Positions 42,878 to 53,500 are shown, numbered from the stretch's first letter. The stretch: DNA of 64,000 bases from Rapana venosa (GCA_028751875.1 CM054140.1:7045682-7109681), one strand, 5' to 3'. Translations and numbers: made by a program. The notes: generated by a model from the sequence alone, not told the origin.

Positions 42878-45007
42878 ATGACAAAGACAGCCAGAATTTC
42901 CATACCGGATCGGTCGTCGCCCGGGTTACCAAGGACCGCGCCTTCTGTTGCTCATCAGGACAGAGGTCGAAAGTATGCTACTGATGTAAAACACAACAAA
43001 ATCCGTGCCAGAAACAACACCATCATTGGCACATGGAATGTACGGACACTAAGAGCTGCAGGCAAAGTGGAAGAACTGACACATGAGATGTCCAGATATC
43101 AATGGCACATCCTTGGGCTCTGCGAAGTCAGGTGGAAAAACATGGGAGAAACAAACGACCCAGGAAGACCACAAATTATACTACAGTGGAAAACAGATAA
43201 ACATGAACACGGCGTGGGGTTTCTCGTTCACAAAGACATCGTGAACACCGTCATGAGCTGTCAGCCTGTGTCCAGCAGACTTATTACCATCCGCCTGAGA
43301 GCAACCCCCTTTAACATAACTGTAGTACAGGCATACGCCCCTACATCAGACTGCACAGATGAAGCCATAGAAGAATTTTATGACCAGCTACAAGAGGTTC
43401 TGAATCAAACTCCGAAGAAAGACATCCTCGTTGTGCAAGGTGACTGGAACGCCAAGGTAGGAGAAGATGCATGGAAAGATTGGGAGGGCGTTTGTGGGCC
43501 ACATTGTAATAACCAATCAAATGAAAGAGGCTTGAGACTCCTGGAGTTTGCCAGTAACAACCACCTCCAGCTAGTGAATACACTTGGCCCACACAAGAAA
43601 TCCAGAAAATGGACATGGCATTGCCCAAATGGAGAACACCACAACCAAATAGATTACATCATGGTGAAAAGACGGTTTCAGTCTAGCGTTAACATCGCAC
43701 AGACACGAAGTTTTCCAGGAGCAGACATAGGGAGTGATCATGATCTTGTGATGATGACTTTCCGACTACGTCTAAAGAAAATCCACAAGCGGAACAATAT
43801 CAGGATCAAATTTGACCTCGAGAAGCTGAAGGACCCGGAGGTATTAGAAATTTTTCAAGCAAGGATAGGTGGAAAGTTTGCAGCACTCACTGTGATAGAC
43901 TCAGACATAGATACACTGACGAATAGTTTCAATACAGCAGTGACTGAAACAGCAAGCGAGCTTCTTGGCAAACACCGACCATTCAAAAAACCATGGGTCA
44001 CACCTAACATCCTACAACTATGCGACAAGCGTAGAGAGTTGAAGAAAAAGAAAAATGAAACAAAAGAAAGAGCAGAACAATATAGGGCAGTCAACAAAAG
44101 AATCAGGAAGTCCATGATGGAGGCAAAAGAGAAATGGATCGGTGAACAGTGCCAAGACATTGAAGAGAACATCAAGAAAAACAATAGCAAGAAAGCATAT
44201 CAGCTGGTGAAAGACCTGACTAGCACAAAACAGAGAAAAGGTTTAACAATCCAAGACAAAAATGGGAAGTGCCTCACTGACGACCAGGATATTCTGAACA
44301 GATGGACAGAATACTGCTCCGACCTGTATAACTATAGAACCGCAGGAGATCCAGAAGTCCTTAATGTACCCGCAAGCAAAGACACAGACAGTCACCCTAT
44401 CCTCCGAGAAGAAGTGGAAACAGCAGTCAGATCGCTGAAAAAGGGGAAGTCAGCAGGGGCTGACAACATTCCAGCTGAGTTGGTTCAAGCTGGAGGGGAA
44501 GCCATGATCAGCGCCCTACTAAGAATCTGCAACAAGATCTGGCAGACAGGAAAATGGCCATCACCATGGACACAGTCACTCATCATCACCCTCCCCAAGA
44601 AAGGAAATCTACAACAATGCCATAATTACCGCACAATCAGCCTCATATGTCACCCAAGCAAGGTCATGCTACAGATAATATTGAATAGACGGAAGCCACA
44701 AGCAGAGACCATCATTGCTGAGGAACAAGCAGGTTTCAGAGCAGGGCGCAGCACAACAGAACAGATATTCAACCTCAGAACACTATGTGAGCGGTACCTT
44801 CAACATCAACAAGACCTTTACCACGTATTTATCGATTTTAAGAAGGCATTTGACAGGGTGTGGCATGCAGCATTGTGGGCAACCATGAATTTGTACAGCA
44901 TCAATGCAAACCTGATCAGAGTCATCAAACAGCTGTACAGAGAGGCCACCAGTGCAGTGTACTACAACAACAACATGGAGAATGGTTTCGAACAACAGTT
45001 GGAGTAA
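42878..45007 (+). CDS. RTE-like LINE endonuclease and reverse transcriptase, 709 codons, frame-broken at 3' end
   Basis: Covers the apurinic/apyrimidinic-type endonuclease (about residues 45-310) and the reverse transcriptase up to box A (FIDFKKAFDRV). Continuation with RQGCLLSPTLFN and FADD is in the frame 44,860-45,684. Known: the endonuclease nicks target DNA and the transcriptase primes on the nick. The first Met (TKTARISIPDRSS follows) may be upstream of the true start. The frameshift falls just before the QGC box. Confidence 0.85.
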   Translation: MTKTARISIPDRSSPGLPRTAPSVAHQDRGRKYATDVKHNKIRARNNTIIGTWNVRTLRAAGKVEELTHEMSRYQWHILGLCEVRWKNMGETNDPGRPQIILQWKTDKHEHGVGFLVHKDIVNTVMSCQPVSSRLITIRLRATPFNITVVQAYAPTSDCTDEAIEEFYDQLQEVLNQTPKKDILVVQGDWNAKVGEDAWKDWEGVCGPHCNNQSNERGLRLLEFASNNHLQLVNTLGPHKKSRKWTWHCPNGEHHNQIDYIMVKRRFQSSVNIAQTRSFPGADIGSDHDLVMMTFRLRLKKIHKRNNIRIKFDLEKLKDPEVLEIFQARIGGKFAALTVIDSDIDTLTNSFNTAVTETASELLGKHRPFKKPWVTPNILQLCDKRRELKKKKNETKERAEQYRAVNKRIRKSMMEAKEKWIGEQCQDIEENIKKNNSKKAYQLVKDLTSTKQRKGLTIQDKNGKCLTDDQDILNRWTEYCSDLYNYRTAGDPEVLNVPASKDTDSHPILREEVETAVRSLKKGKSAGADNIPAELVQAGGEAMISALLRICNKIWQTGKWPSPWTQSLIITLPKKGNLQQCHNYRTISLICHPSKVMLQIILNRRKPQAETIIAEEQAGFRAGRSTTEQIFNLRTLCERYLQHQQDLYHVFIDFKKAFDRVWHAALWATMNLYSINANLIRVIKQLYREATSAVYYNNNMENGFEQQLE

Positions 45008-45684
45008 GGCAGGGCTGTCTACTCTCACCCACTCTTTTCAACATCTTCCTTGAGAGAATCATGGCTGATGCACTGGAACATCATGAAGGATCAGTCAGCA
45101 TTGGTGGCAGAACGATCACAAACCTCCGCTTCGCAGATGACATTGATGGAATAGCAGGATCAGAAAAAGAGCTTGCCAGCCTAACAGAACACTTGAATAA
45201 GGCCTCCAAAACATACGGCATGGAAATCAGTGCAGAGAAGATCAAACTGGTGACTAATAACACCAACGGCATTAGCACTGATATCAGGGTTAATGACCAG
45301 AAGCTGGAAACAGTTCAAAGCTTCAAGTACCTGGGAGCCATTGTATCAGACCAGGGATCCAAGCCAGAAGTAGTATGCAGGACTGCACAGACAATAACAG
45401 CTTTGTCAAAACTAAACACCATCTGGAGAGATAAAAATATCTCACTTATCTCCAAGATCAGACTAATGCGCTCCCTTGTCATATCCATATTTCTGTATGC
45501 CTGTGAATCATGGACCCTGACTGCAGATTTGGAGAGAAGAGTACAGGCGGTGGAGATGAGATGCTTTCGGAGACTCCTTGGCATCTCATACAAAGACCAC
45601 ATAAGCAACGAAAGCGTGCATAACAGAATCCAGCAAACCATTGGACCCTATGAGAACCTTCTAACGATCGTAAAAAAAACGTAA
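44860..45684 (+). CDS. Element 2 reverse transcriptase, second frame
   Basis: Meaningful from about 44,985: WFRTTVGVRQGCLLSPTLFN, GGRTITNLRFADDIDGIA, YGMEISAEKIKLV, FKYLGAIVSDQG, LMRSLVISIFLYACESWTLT, MRCFRRLLGISYKDH. It ends at an A-run frameshift. Confidence 0.85.
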   Translation: MACSIVGNHEFVQHQCKPDQSHQTAVQRGHQCSVLQQQHGEWFRTTVGVRQGCLLSPTLFNIFLERIMADALEHHEGSVSIGGRTITNLRFADDIDGIAGSEKELASLTEHLNKASKTYGMEISAEKIKLVTNNTNGISTDIRVNDQKLETVQSFKYLGAIVSDQGSKPEVVCRTAQTITALSKLNTIWRDKNISLISKIRLMRSLVISIFLYACESWTLTADLERRVQAVEMRCFRRLLGISYKDHISNESVHNRIQQTIGPYENLLTIVKKT

Positions 45685-45927
45685 ACTTAAATGGTATGGG
45701 CATGTCACAAGATCCAAAGGACTTGCAAAGACAGTTTTACAAGCACTGTCCAAGGAGGAAGAAGAAGAGGCAGACCAAGGAAGAGCTGGGAGGATAACAT
45801 CAGCGAATGGACAGGCCTAGAACTCAACAAAACCCTGAGAAAGGCAGAACAGAGAGAGGAATGAAGGGAACTGGTTGTTGAGTCTTTGAGGGTGCCCCCA
45901 CGGTCGTCAGACTACGGGACAGATAGA

Positions 45928-45936
45928 TTTATCGCG

Positions 45937-45967
<31 letters not shown>

Positions 45968-45970
45968 GTT
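45928..45970. repeat. (CG)n(CA)n microsatellite
   Basis: ATCGCGCGCGCGCGCACACAC at the 3' end of element 2; perhaps its variable tail. Confidence 0.9.
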
Positions 45971-46321
45971 TGCTGGGTGGAGGAGGAGAGGAGGGAGGTC
46001 ATTAAGGGAAATATTGTCAGTAATGACGAATGCCTAGTATTTTCTAACCTTTTATTCCTGTACCTTTTTATTATCTAAAGTATAAACGTGAAAAACTGGA
46101 TGAAACAGTAGGGAAAGTAATTTGTTTGTCCTGACGTTTTATGATTTTGTTTTTTTAATTCTTAAAACATTTTTATTTAAATGTGTGTGTGGACGTGAGC
46201 GCGCACGCGCTCAGGTGTGCATGAGTATGTGTGTGCGTGTATATATATATGTGGTAATTTGTATTTTCAATGTATTTCCTTATCGATTCTTTCCTCTTTT
46301 TTTACTGGTTAATTTAATGGG

Positions 46322-46615
46322 GGAGGCACCGTGGTCGAGTGGTTTAGGCGGTCAACTCGTGATCCAGAGGTCGCGGGTTCGATCCCCGCTCGGATCGATG
46401 TTGTGTCCTTGGGAAAGACACTTTACTCCTATTTTCCTCACTCCACCCAGGTGTACAAGTGGGTACCAGCTCTGCTGGGGAAGTATCTGGCGACAGACTA
46501 GCGTCCTGTCACAGGGGTGGTGAAAAACCATCAGTTCGCTTAACGCTACAGAAACCGGGATAAGCTCCGGCTCTATGGGCCTTCTGGCTCGAAAGAACAT
46601 ACTTTTACTTTAATT
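46322..46615 (+). mobile_element. tRNA-derived SINE, distinct family (Leu/Ser-like head)
   Basis: Head GGCACCGTGGTCGAGTGGTT, TAGGCGGTCAACTCGTGATC, CAGAGGTCGCGGGTTCGATC, CCCGCTCGGATC: well-formed A and B boxes. The body includes GGGAAAGACACTTTACTCCT, GTACAAGTGGGTACCAGCTC and CCGGCTCTATGGGCCTTCTG. This is the best-preserved tRNA-like head in the window. Single copy here. It is not a functional tRNA gene, because it continues into a 230-bp SINE body. Confidence 0.8.
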
Positions 46616-46679
46616 TAATGGTAAATGATGCAATAATGTAGTGTCTTAGTATAATCATTACGAAATTTGTTCTTAGATA

Positions 46680-46965
46680 GATGGCTTGATGAAAAAAAGC
46701 AAATGCATTGCTTATTCAATGCACCATCTGGAAATAAAATTTTGACTTGACTTGACACACACACACACACGCACGCACACACACACACACATGCACACAC
46801 ACACACACACACACATGCGCACAAAAACACTTAGGTGGAGATGAAGGTGATGAAAGATGCTGTTAAAAAGCAGGGGCAGATAATAATAATAATAATAATA
46901 ATGTATGGAATTTATATAGCGCTGAATCTTGTAAAGCAACAAATCAATGCGCTCAAATATGAAGG
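46680..46965 (-). mobile_element. Two LINE family A pieces and a short tail element
   Basis: GCACCATCTGGAAATAAAAT and TTTGACTTGACTTGAC at 46,720-46,756 match the block nested in the SINE at 30,247. (CA)n follows to 46,815, then GAAAGATGCTGTTAAAAAGC (family A interior) and, at 46,881, a second family A tail: (AAT)n GTATGGAATTTATATAGCGC. Confidence 0.65.
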
Positions 46966-47094
46966 GAAAGTCTCCGGTTGTCTCATTGACCATCAGCGCT
47001 GTATCATCATCGTGGTTTGAGATTTGCTTGAGATTTCTGCTTCCTATTTTAATGTCTACGTCATCTGTGTGAGCCTTTCTATTGACCATTTCTG

Positions 47095-47945
47095 TCATCA
47101 TCATCAACCATTACACCCAGTGGTGTGTAGGGCAGCAACAAAGCGCCTCCACTCCTGCCTATCCTGGGCTAACCTAGTCACTGATCCCCAAGAGTGCTGC
47201 ATGGCCTTCATCTCAATTTCTACAGTCCTCCTCCACGTTGCTTTTGGTCTTCCTTTCTTTCTCCTTCCTTCTGGGGTCCAGTGCAATGCTGTTCTTGTGA
47301 TTGATGTGGGTCTCTTCGGAGGATGTGCCCAATCCACTTCCACCGTCGTCTGGTGATGATGGTTCCCATGTCTTCCTGCCTGCATCTCTCGTAGTAGGTC
47401 TTCATTGGTAGATCTTCTCTGGCCAAAAGATCCGAGAATTCTTCGGAGCATACGGTGTGAAAGGATGAATTTGGTAAGATCCGCTTCGTCTTCCTCCAGC
47501 ACTCAGAACCGTACAGGCACGTAGATACAACACAGCTCTGGTAAGCTTCATCTTTGGTGTTGGTGCTGTTTCTGAGTTGATCTCCAGATATTGTTCTCTC
47601 CCTAAACCACTCTGCCTTGCCCAGTCTGTTTGGATGTCTTCTTTTGTGCCGCCCTCGGTTGATGCGCGCCAAGGTGTGTGAACTTGTCTGTCTGGCGCAG
47701 GTCAGTTCCATTCACTTTCACAGGGGCTGGTGTGTTCACACTGAGCGACATTGTCTCTGTTTTCTTGGTGCTAATACGAAGCCCCACTTGCTGTCCGAAT
47801 GTTTGGAGTCTGCTGGTCTTCTCCTGGATATGTTGGTGTGTGTGTGTGTGTGTGACAGCAGCGCCAGGTCATCCGCTAAGTCAAGGTCGTCTAGTGTTGA
47901 GACCATTTCTGTACATATCCTTAAAAGATGTGGGGACAATATGCA
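47095..47945 (-). mobile_element. 5'-truncated copy of LINE element 1
   Basis: The minus strand matches the C-terminal third of the 12,990-16,200 element: LDLADDLALLSHTHTH, VKVNGTDLRQTDKFTHLG, LTKFILSHRMLRRILG, KKGRPKATWRRTVEIEMKAM, ending AALHTTGCNG. The same (ATG/CAT)n tail follows at 47,095. It carries several small indels and a TG expansion at 47,830-47,852. Confidence 0.9.
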
Positions 47946-48009
47946 GTCCTGGCAAACTCCTTTTTAATATAATTATAGCAAACATACAAACCATGTAATG
48001 CAAACTTCT

Positions 48010-48215
48010 GGACTGGCCAAGACTACCTACAGGGAACAGTACAAGGAGAGAGACGAACAGACAGACAGAGAAAACGATGGGAAGACATCAGATTGTGAAA
48101 TGGCCTTGAGTGGAACGATTTGCTAGGAAAGCAGAAGACCGCAGGGAGTGGAGGAAGCTGGTTGCAAAATCTTCAGTGGTTCCTCCACGGTCTATGGGAC
48201 TACAAGATAGGTGAA
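48010..48215 (+). mobile_element. LINE 3'-terminal fragment
   Basis: Plus-strand scraps LLDWPRLPTGNS, KQKTAGSGGSW, SVVPPRSMGLQDR resemble the DRREWRKLV...SSVVPPR end of RTE-like LINEs. Heavily frame-broken. Confidence 0.6.
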
Positions 48216-48224
48216 GGTGAAGGA

Positions 48225-48620
48225 TATCAAATGACTTGCCGTGCTCAGTAGTCCATGAGATGGACGTCTTCTGATCTGAATACAAATTTGCTATGAGCCA
48301 GATCAGATGCTTTGGAAAGTCCATTTCTGACATTGTGATAAACAGATGGTGATGGTTGACACTGTAGAAAGCCTTACTACAGTCGGTGAAAATCATCACT
48401 GCTTCCTGTGCAGTGTTTCTAGATTTCCCAGACAGTATTTGCAGCACAAAAACTATGCCTGTTGTTCCTCTTCCACATCCATATCCTGTCTCACAATCAG
48501 ATAGCTCTCTTTCTTCTGTATTTTTCATTCCATTGAGAGTGATGATCAGTAGAATTTTGCTTGAGTGGCTTCATCCACCAGAAGAGATTTGGAATGACGT
48601 CACAAAGATATGCCCAGAGT
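48225..48620 (-). mobile_element. LINE reverse transcriptase fragment
   Basis: Minus strand: KILLIITLNGMKNTEERELS, DCETGYGCGRGTTG, VFVLQILSGKSRNTAQEAVM, FTDCSKAFYSVNHHHLFITM, FPKHLIWLIANLYSDQ. This is the fingers and box A of a LINE; the usual SKAFDSVNH has D changed to Y. Abuts the 48,010 fragment tail to tail. Confidence 0.75.
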
Positions 48621-48639
48621 TTCCAAAAACTCCTTAAGA

Positions 48640-48862
48640 TTAAACCCGTTCTGCTTTTTGGATGAGTAGGCCATTGTGTGCCGGTGGGAACGGATGACAA
48701 AATTTACAAACAGCAAAACCGAGTTCGTTGGAGGGGTGTTGTTGCAGCCCTGTGTTCCCCAAGGAACCAAGAGGCATAAGTCAAGTAAGTCATACACACG
48801 GGGACTGGATGTAAAAAAAAGCACATGAATGCTTATTCCATTATCCTCGAAAAGAAACCACA
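48640..48862 (+). mobile_element. SINE family B 3' part with insertion
   Basis: TTTTTGGATGAGTAGGCCAT ... AATTTACAAA is interrupted by about 90 bp (CCGAGTTCGTTGGAGGGGTG, TTGTTGCAGCCCTGTGTTCC) before CATACACACGGGGACTGGAT resumes. Confidence 0.75.
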
Positions 48863-48929
48863 TAAACAAATAAATAAACAAAATTAAACCACCAAACACA
48901 CATCCTCAGTGATAAAGTTATCTGTTCGA

Positions 48930-48976
48930 ACAAAGAGAGAGAGAGAGAGAGCGAGAGAGATGAGAAGAGAGAGAGA

Positions 48977-49023
<47 letters not shown>
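48930..49023. repeat. (GA)n and poly-G tract
   Basis: GA repeats to 48,977, then an uninterrupted G run of about 45 bases, the longest mononucleotide run in the window. Confidence 0.95.
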
Positions 49024-49024
<1 letters not shown>

Positions 49025-49154
49025 ACAAAAATCATGATTACAGAAAACTTTAAAAACAGAAATAAAAACCAAGATCAGAAGGGACTGGTGGCCTGACTTT
49101 GGTAAATAGGACTACTTAACACCAACAGCAACAGCACTACTGGTGAAATGACAC

Positions 49155-49505
49155 GGGAGACGGGATAGCTTAGTGGTTAGAACATTGGCTCCCAATCTGA
49201 GGACCCGGGTTCGATTCCCGTTCAAGGGGATATTTTCCCCTGGAGTTAACATCAGAGCAGACTCCACTCTCCCTAAAAGTCCTTCGGATGAGACTATAAA
49301 CCCAGGTCCCGTGTGCGAACGCGTGCAGAACATCTTGCGCACACGCTAAATCCTCTTCCGCTTTTCGGAAGAGTAGGCCATTGTGTGCCGGTGGGAACAG
49401 ATGACAGAATTTACAAAACAACATACACACGGGGGCTGGATGTAAAAAAAAAAAAAGCACAAAAGGGATTATTCCATTTTCCTCCGTATAAAAGAATAAA
49501 ATGAA
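49155..49505 (+). mobile_element. SINE family B, full copy
   Basis: GACGGGATAGCTTAGTGGTT head, GGGTTCGATTCCCGTTCAAG, AAGTCCTTCGGATGAGACTA, GCGAACGCGTGCAGAACATC, GGAAGAGTAGGCCATTGTGT, and an AAGAATAAAATGAAAAT tail. Poly-C follows at 49,539-49,561. Confidence 0.88.
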
Positions 49506-49669
49506 AATAAATAACAGTCCTGATCCTCCTCCTCACCCCCCCCCCCCCCCCCCCCCCCCCCGCCACACACCACAAGAACTAGACAAACAATAAACCAAAG
49601 CCCATAAACCGTCACACGTTGGGTATTCGGCGCGGAACACATGAAAAAAAAAGCTATAATCTTTCGTAG

Positions 49670-50040
49670 AAGAATAATGATCTATGGAATTGATATATAC
49701 ATAACCCTATATCTTGTAAAAACAAATCAGCCCTTTTGCATCCAACCTACTATCACACATGCAACCAATAAGAAATAATAGTTTCAACAAAATTACTTTA
49801 CACACACACACACACACACAGAGGTTAAACACATTAGTAGGTGATGGGGATATAGGCTGTTGAAGCCAGGGACAGATATGGGATAAAACAGGAGGGGGAA
49901 AATCTTCGGTTTGAAATAAGTATGCCTTGAGGCTGGATTTAAAAGTGTCATAAGTAGGCTTTGGGCAAAGGGAGAGAAGAGTAGGTCAGCAGTTGCCTCT
50001 AGGCAGGTTTGGACGAAACAAACATATTAATTTTTTTTTT
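49670..50040 (-). mobile_element. LINE family A 3' end, long copy
   Basis: TATGGAATTGATATATACAT, ATCTTGTAAAAACAAATCAG, an internal CA tract at 49,801-49,820, GATATAGGCTGTTGAAGCCA, GGGACAGATATGG and TTGAGGCTGGATTTAAAAG: same order as the 40,003 copy. Confidence 0.7.
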
Positions 50041-50200
50041 AGACCAGCTTAGGGATGGGCTCTGCTGGGTTCAACTGACCCAATACAGGACATAACCTAC
50101 TGCCTGCATGTGTCAATGCCTTGGTGTATAAGTCAGTGACTTCTCTTAGAGTACAGTTAAGGGAGAATTCATGTTATGGTCTAATCCAGTCCAACTGTAT
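50041..50200. other. Element-2-like 5' region fragment (tentative)
   Basis: GGGATGGGCTCTGCTGGGTT resembles GGGATGGGCTCCGCCAGGTT at 42,838 in the 5' region of LINE element 2. No coding. Confidence 0.35.
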
Positions 50201-50202
50201 TA

Positions 50203-50340
50203 AGGGGGGAAGGGTAGCCTAGTGGTTAGTGCAGTGTGCGCTTGCTATTTGGCGGCTTAGGGTCGACCTGTGTTCGAGCCACCACCAAAACGCCCCATGA
50301 AGATTCCCCCCTCCCCACCCACCCCAGGAGTTTGCCAATA
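50203..50340 (+). mobile_element. SINE family B head
   Basis: GGGGGAAGGGTAGCCTAGTG, GTTAGTGCAGTGTGCGCTTG and GACCTGTGTTCGAGCC, then CCC-rich sequence; body lost. Confidence 0.65.
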
Positions 50341-50404
50341 TCAATACCATCACTTTATTATTTCAAGAAACGGAAAAGTTCATAACGTTACAAGCCTAAG
50401 AACG

Positions 50405-50600
50405 ATACCCCTCCCCCCCCCCCCCACACACACACATACACACGCATAGCCAGGCACTTACGCACACACCGCACGCACGCACACATACACGCACGCACGC
50501 ACGCAAGCACGCACACAACTCACTTTTTTTAATCACAGAGAGTAACGAAATTCATGCACGCGCGTGCACACACACACACACACACACAGAGGCACGCATG
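50405..50600. repeat. Poly-C and CA/GCAC microsatellites
   Basis: C-run at about 50,408-50,425, then (CA)n with (GCAC)n and CGCACGCA interspersions to 50,600. Confidence 0.9.
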
Positions 50601-50869
50601 CATGCACACACAGCACATATAAACACAACATACCAAAAACATAAAATGATTAAAACGTGTCATACAATAAGAGTAATATCAATCGGTATGATTACACAAA
50701 AAACCCATTTACACTCAGTAAAAGAAGTGCACGAATACTTTTCTGCATTGTTTATGTTTTGTTTTGGTTTGTTTGTTTGTGACGTTTTGATAGTCGCTAA
50801 TCAGGGCAAGGTCCGGGTGAAACAAAAGTATGTGAATGCTTATCTGTACCCCCTGAAAAATACACATTA

Positions 50870-50874
50870 ATTAT

Positions 50875-50905
<31 letters not shown>

Positions 50906-50954
50906 ATCTCTCGTCTCCTCTCTCTCTCTCTCTCTCTCTGTTCTTCTGTTTTGA

Positions 50955-51010
<56 letters not shown>

Positions 51011-51085
51011 GTGTGTGTGTGTGTTGTTGTTGTTGTTGTTGTTGTCTTCAATTTAACGTCTGTTCACTCTAAGTGATATTAGACG

Positions 51086-51137
<52 letters not shown>

Positions 51138-51245
51138 TTTTTCTTGACTTTTTTCGTCTTTTCTTTCTCTTTTTCTTCTTCTTTTTTGTGAGAGCATGGT
51201 GTAAATAAGCCCAGTGCTTATCCATTTACTCTCAATAAACAGTTG

Positions 51246-51295
<50 letters not shown>

Positions 51296-51300
51296 TGATT
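50870..51300. repeat. (CT)n / (TG)n microsatellite block
   Basis: (CT)n 50,875-50,938, (TG)n 50,959-51,024, (TTG)n to 51,045, (TG)n 51,087-51,135, (CT)n 51,248-51,292. Confidence 0.95.
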
Positions 51301-51329
51301 AATACAGAATCGTTGTTGCTATGTTCTTA

Positions 51330-51745
51330 GCCCCCCCCCCCCCCCCCCCCCCCTCCAAGTGCTACTGACTCCACTTCCCCAAAAGTCATTCGGATAATAC
51401 TATAAAGCTGAGGCCCCATATGCGAACGCATGCAAGACAACTTGCCCACGCGTTAAAAACCTGTCTGCCTTTTGGAAGAGCGTTCCATTTGTACCTGTAG
51501 GGATGGATGACAACCCCCCCCCCCCCCCCCCCCACCTCGAAAAAAAAAAGGAGAAAAAAAAACACCCACCCAAACACGTTTAACAAACAAATACAATTAA
51601 AACAAAACCAAAACAACATGCTCGTAGATGTCGGGTTTAGACACCATCCCCGAAGTCGGAATGTGGGTACCTTAACGGTGGACAAAAACGGTCACATACG
51701 TAAAAATATCACCATTGGTGAACCTCACAGCTCTAACCTAGGGGG
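51330..51745 (+). mobile_element. SINE family B fragment with poly-C, plus family G
   Basis: C22 at 51,331-51,353, TCCACTTCCCCAAAAGTCAT, TCGGATAATACTATAAAGC, GCGAACGCATGCAAGACAAC, a second C run at 51,515-51,532. Family G (CACCATTGGTGAACCTCAC) follows at 51,708. Confidence 0.7.
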
Positions 51746-51779
51746 AAAAAAAAGGTTAATAAAAGAAAGACAAAAAAGG

Positions 51780-52105
51780 AAGGGGGGGGGGGGGGGGGGG
51801 GGGGTCAGAGTGTTGAGCTCGAGATCTGATGGCGGGGGTTCAATCCACTAGGCCTACCGAGACGCCCGTTCGAAGGAATTTTCCCCTTGTAGCCTATAGA
51901 ATGAACACTCGATTCCCCCCAAAGTCCTTCGGATGAGACTATAAACCGAGGTCTCGTGTACCAACACGTGTAGAACATCTTGCGAACACGTTAAAACCAT
52001 TCCGCCTTTCGGACTTGCGTGCCAGTAGAAACGAATGGCAAAAATGCTATAATTAAAGTAGAGAAAAAGGCATGCGCACATCGGTGTGTTGACACATTAT
52101 TATCC
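51780..52105 (+). mobile_element. SINE family B, divergent copy
   Basis: Poly-G (51,782-51,804) leads into GTTGAGCTCGAGATCTGATG, CCCCAAAGTCCTTCGGATGA, GACTATAAACCGAGGTCTCG, GTAGAACATCTTGCGAACAC and AAAAAGGCATGCGCACA. Confidence 0.75.
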
Positions 52106-52189
52106 CCCAAGTCTGAACACAGCGTCGTATAATAAAATTATGCAAAACCTCACCATTGGTGAATCTGAGAGCTCTAGCCGATGACCGGA

Positions 52190-53025
52190 AAAAAAGGAGT
52201 GGGCTGTTGAATGTGCTCACGTATTATGCATCTGTTTGTACCATTAGTAACTGCCGTTTAAAGAGTCCCAATCCCCTCATCCTTCAGTTACTTTATATAT
52301 ATAAAATAATAATTAAAAACAAGGCCAAAAGCACCCCCCCCCCCCCCCCCCCAACTTTAACCTAGCTTCAGCACGATTTCGGTAAAGAGACAGTTATAAC
52401 GGAAGCAACACTTATTCGGTGGTCTGATATGTGGGACAGGTTTATACACATACAGGTAATCATACTTTCCTTTTGTACGTCTGTTTTTCACCAGTAACTG
52501 GGGAATCGGGGCAATAAAACAAGTTTAAGAGATGGACAGCATCAATAGGTTTTATCTCTTTTGTAGCAAAGAAAGTGATCTACTATTAAAATCACAGCGA
52601 GGTAGCACATTGTTTACTATGGAAACGAGAAAATACAGTTAACGGTTACTAAGCACATTGTCTAAACTGTACCTTTGATTTTTTTTTATGCCAGTTAAAA
52701 AGTATAGTGAATGCAGTCTGCAAAGTTATTACTTATATTTCTTGTTTTCGGTACACTTGAAAGCATCTTTTGATTTGTGGCACCAGTTCCATCTTCTATA
52801 AATGCAGCCGAAGTCAAAGTGAAAGTCTCAAGAAAAAGACTAACACTAGTAACAGAGCATGCAGATTTCATCCCATTAGTATGTGAAGTTGTGCTTTCAC
52901 ATTCTTAAAGAGCACAGCTCACCTTAGCAGAAGCCAGGTTGCTCATAATGCTTAATGGTGAGAGGTTCACACACATACAGTCATAGTGATGGCCATGAAA
53001 GTGGTACTGGTAGCTAGTGTGCAAA
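52190..53025. other. Non-repetitive stretch upstream of EFCAB7
   Basis: No gene found; poly-C at 52,335-52,351 only. The unseen 5' noncoding exon and promoter of the EFCAB7-like gene may lie here or just right. Confidence 0.4.
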
Positions 53026-53500
53026 TTGGCTTAGAATAGCCCAATGGTTATAACAGTGCATTCCTGATCTGATGGTAATCTGATATGCTGGTTTGAGTCC
53101 AGCTTGAGCTGTCTGTTATGGGGATTTTTTCCTTAGAATCATTATTCTTTCCAAGAGGTGGCAGGATGGTTTAGACATTCACCAGCCTAACAAGTAAACT
53201 GTGAGGTTCTGGGTTTGATTCCCAGCATTGCCATTTCTTCTCAGTTTGGCAGAAAAATTGAGCTGAATGTCAAGTCTTTTTGAGGAGACCTTAAACCAGT
53301 TACACTTGTGTGCTTACAGACTTGTGCATGTCAAAAGAATCCATGACAGTTAAAAATTGGAAAGAGCAGGGAGGAACTCCCAACTTTCCTGGCAAAACCA
53401 GTAGATTGAATCTCAACTGTATCTCCAAAGTCAGAATGTGGCTATCTGAATGGCGGGGGAAAATGGTTGCAGATATATGCAAAAATCTCACCAGTGCCTT
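53026..53500 (+). mobile_element. tRNA-derived SINE, family I
   Basis: A head-like piece (AATAGCCCAATGGTTATAAC, GCTGGTTTGAGTCCAGC) at 53,034-53,102. A complete head follows at 53,155: GTGGCAGGATGGTTTAGACA, CTGGGTTTGATTCCCAGC. Body: GTCAAGTCTTTTTGAGGAGA, CCTTAAACCAGTTAC, GTGCATGTCAAAAGAATCC. A second copy lies at 55,290-55,640. Confidence 0.8.

Larger units (their letters stand above)
42740..45935 (+). mobile_element. Nearly intact RTE-like LINE (element 2)
   Basis: Endonuclease: TWNVRTLRAAGK, LGLCEVRWKN, GDWNAKVG, NQIDYIMV, GSDHDLVM. Reverse transcriptase: KSAGADNIPAELVQ, EEQAGFRAGRSTTEQIF, FIDFKKAFDRV, RQGCLLSPTLFN, FADDIDGIA. C-terminal: LYACESWTLTADLERR, GISYKDH, RRRGRPRKSWEDN. A 709-codon open frame runs 42,878-45,007. 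Lesions: a frameshift near 44,983, one in an A8 run near 45,675, one near 45,745, and a stop (TGA) near 45,861. Length about 3.2 kb. A truncated copy lies at 11,736. Followed by (CG)n(CA)n at 45,933-45,967. Confidence 0.88.

Noticed and set aside
46330..46400. Possible functional Leu/Ser tRNA gene
   Set aside because: A and B boxes are good, but the sequence runs directly into a SINE body and no acceptor-stem closure or T-run terminator was found.
48010..48620. Twin-priming (5'-inverted) LINE insertion
   Set aside because: The 3' fragment lies left of the inverted reverse transcriptase piece and they meet tail to tail, the opposite of what twin priming gives; two insertions are simpler.
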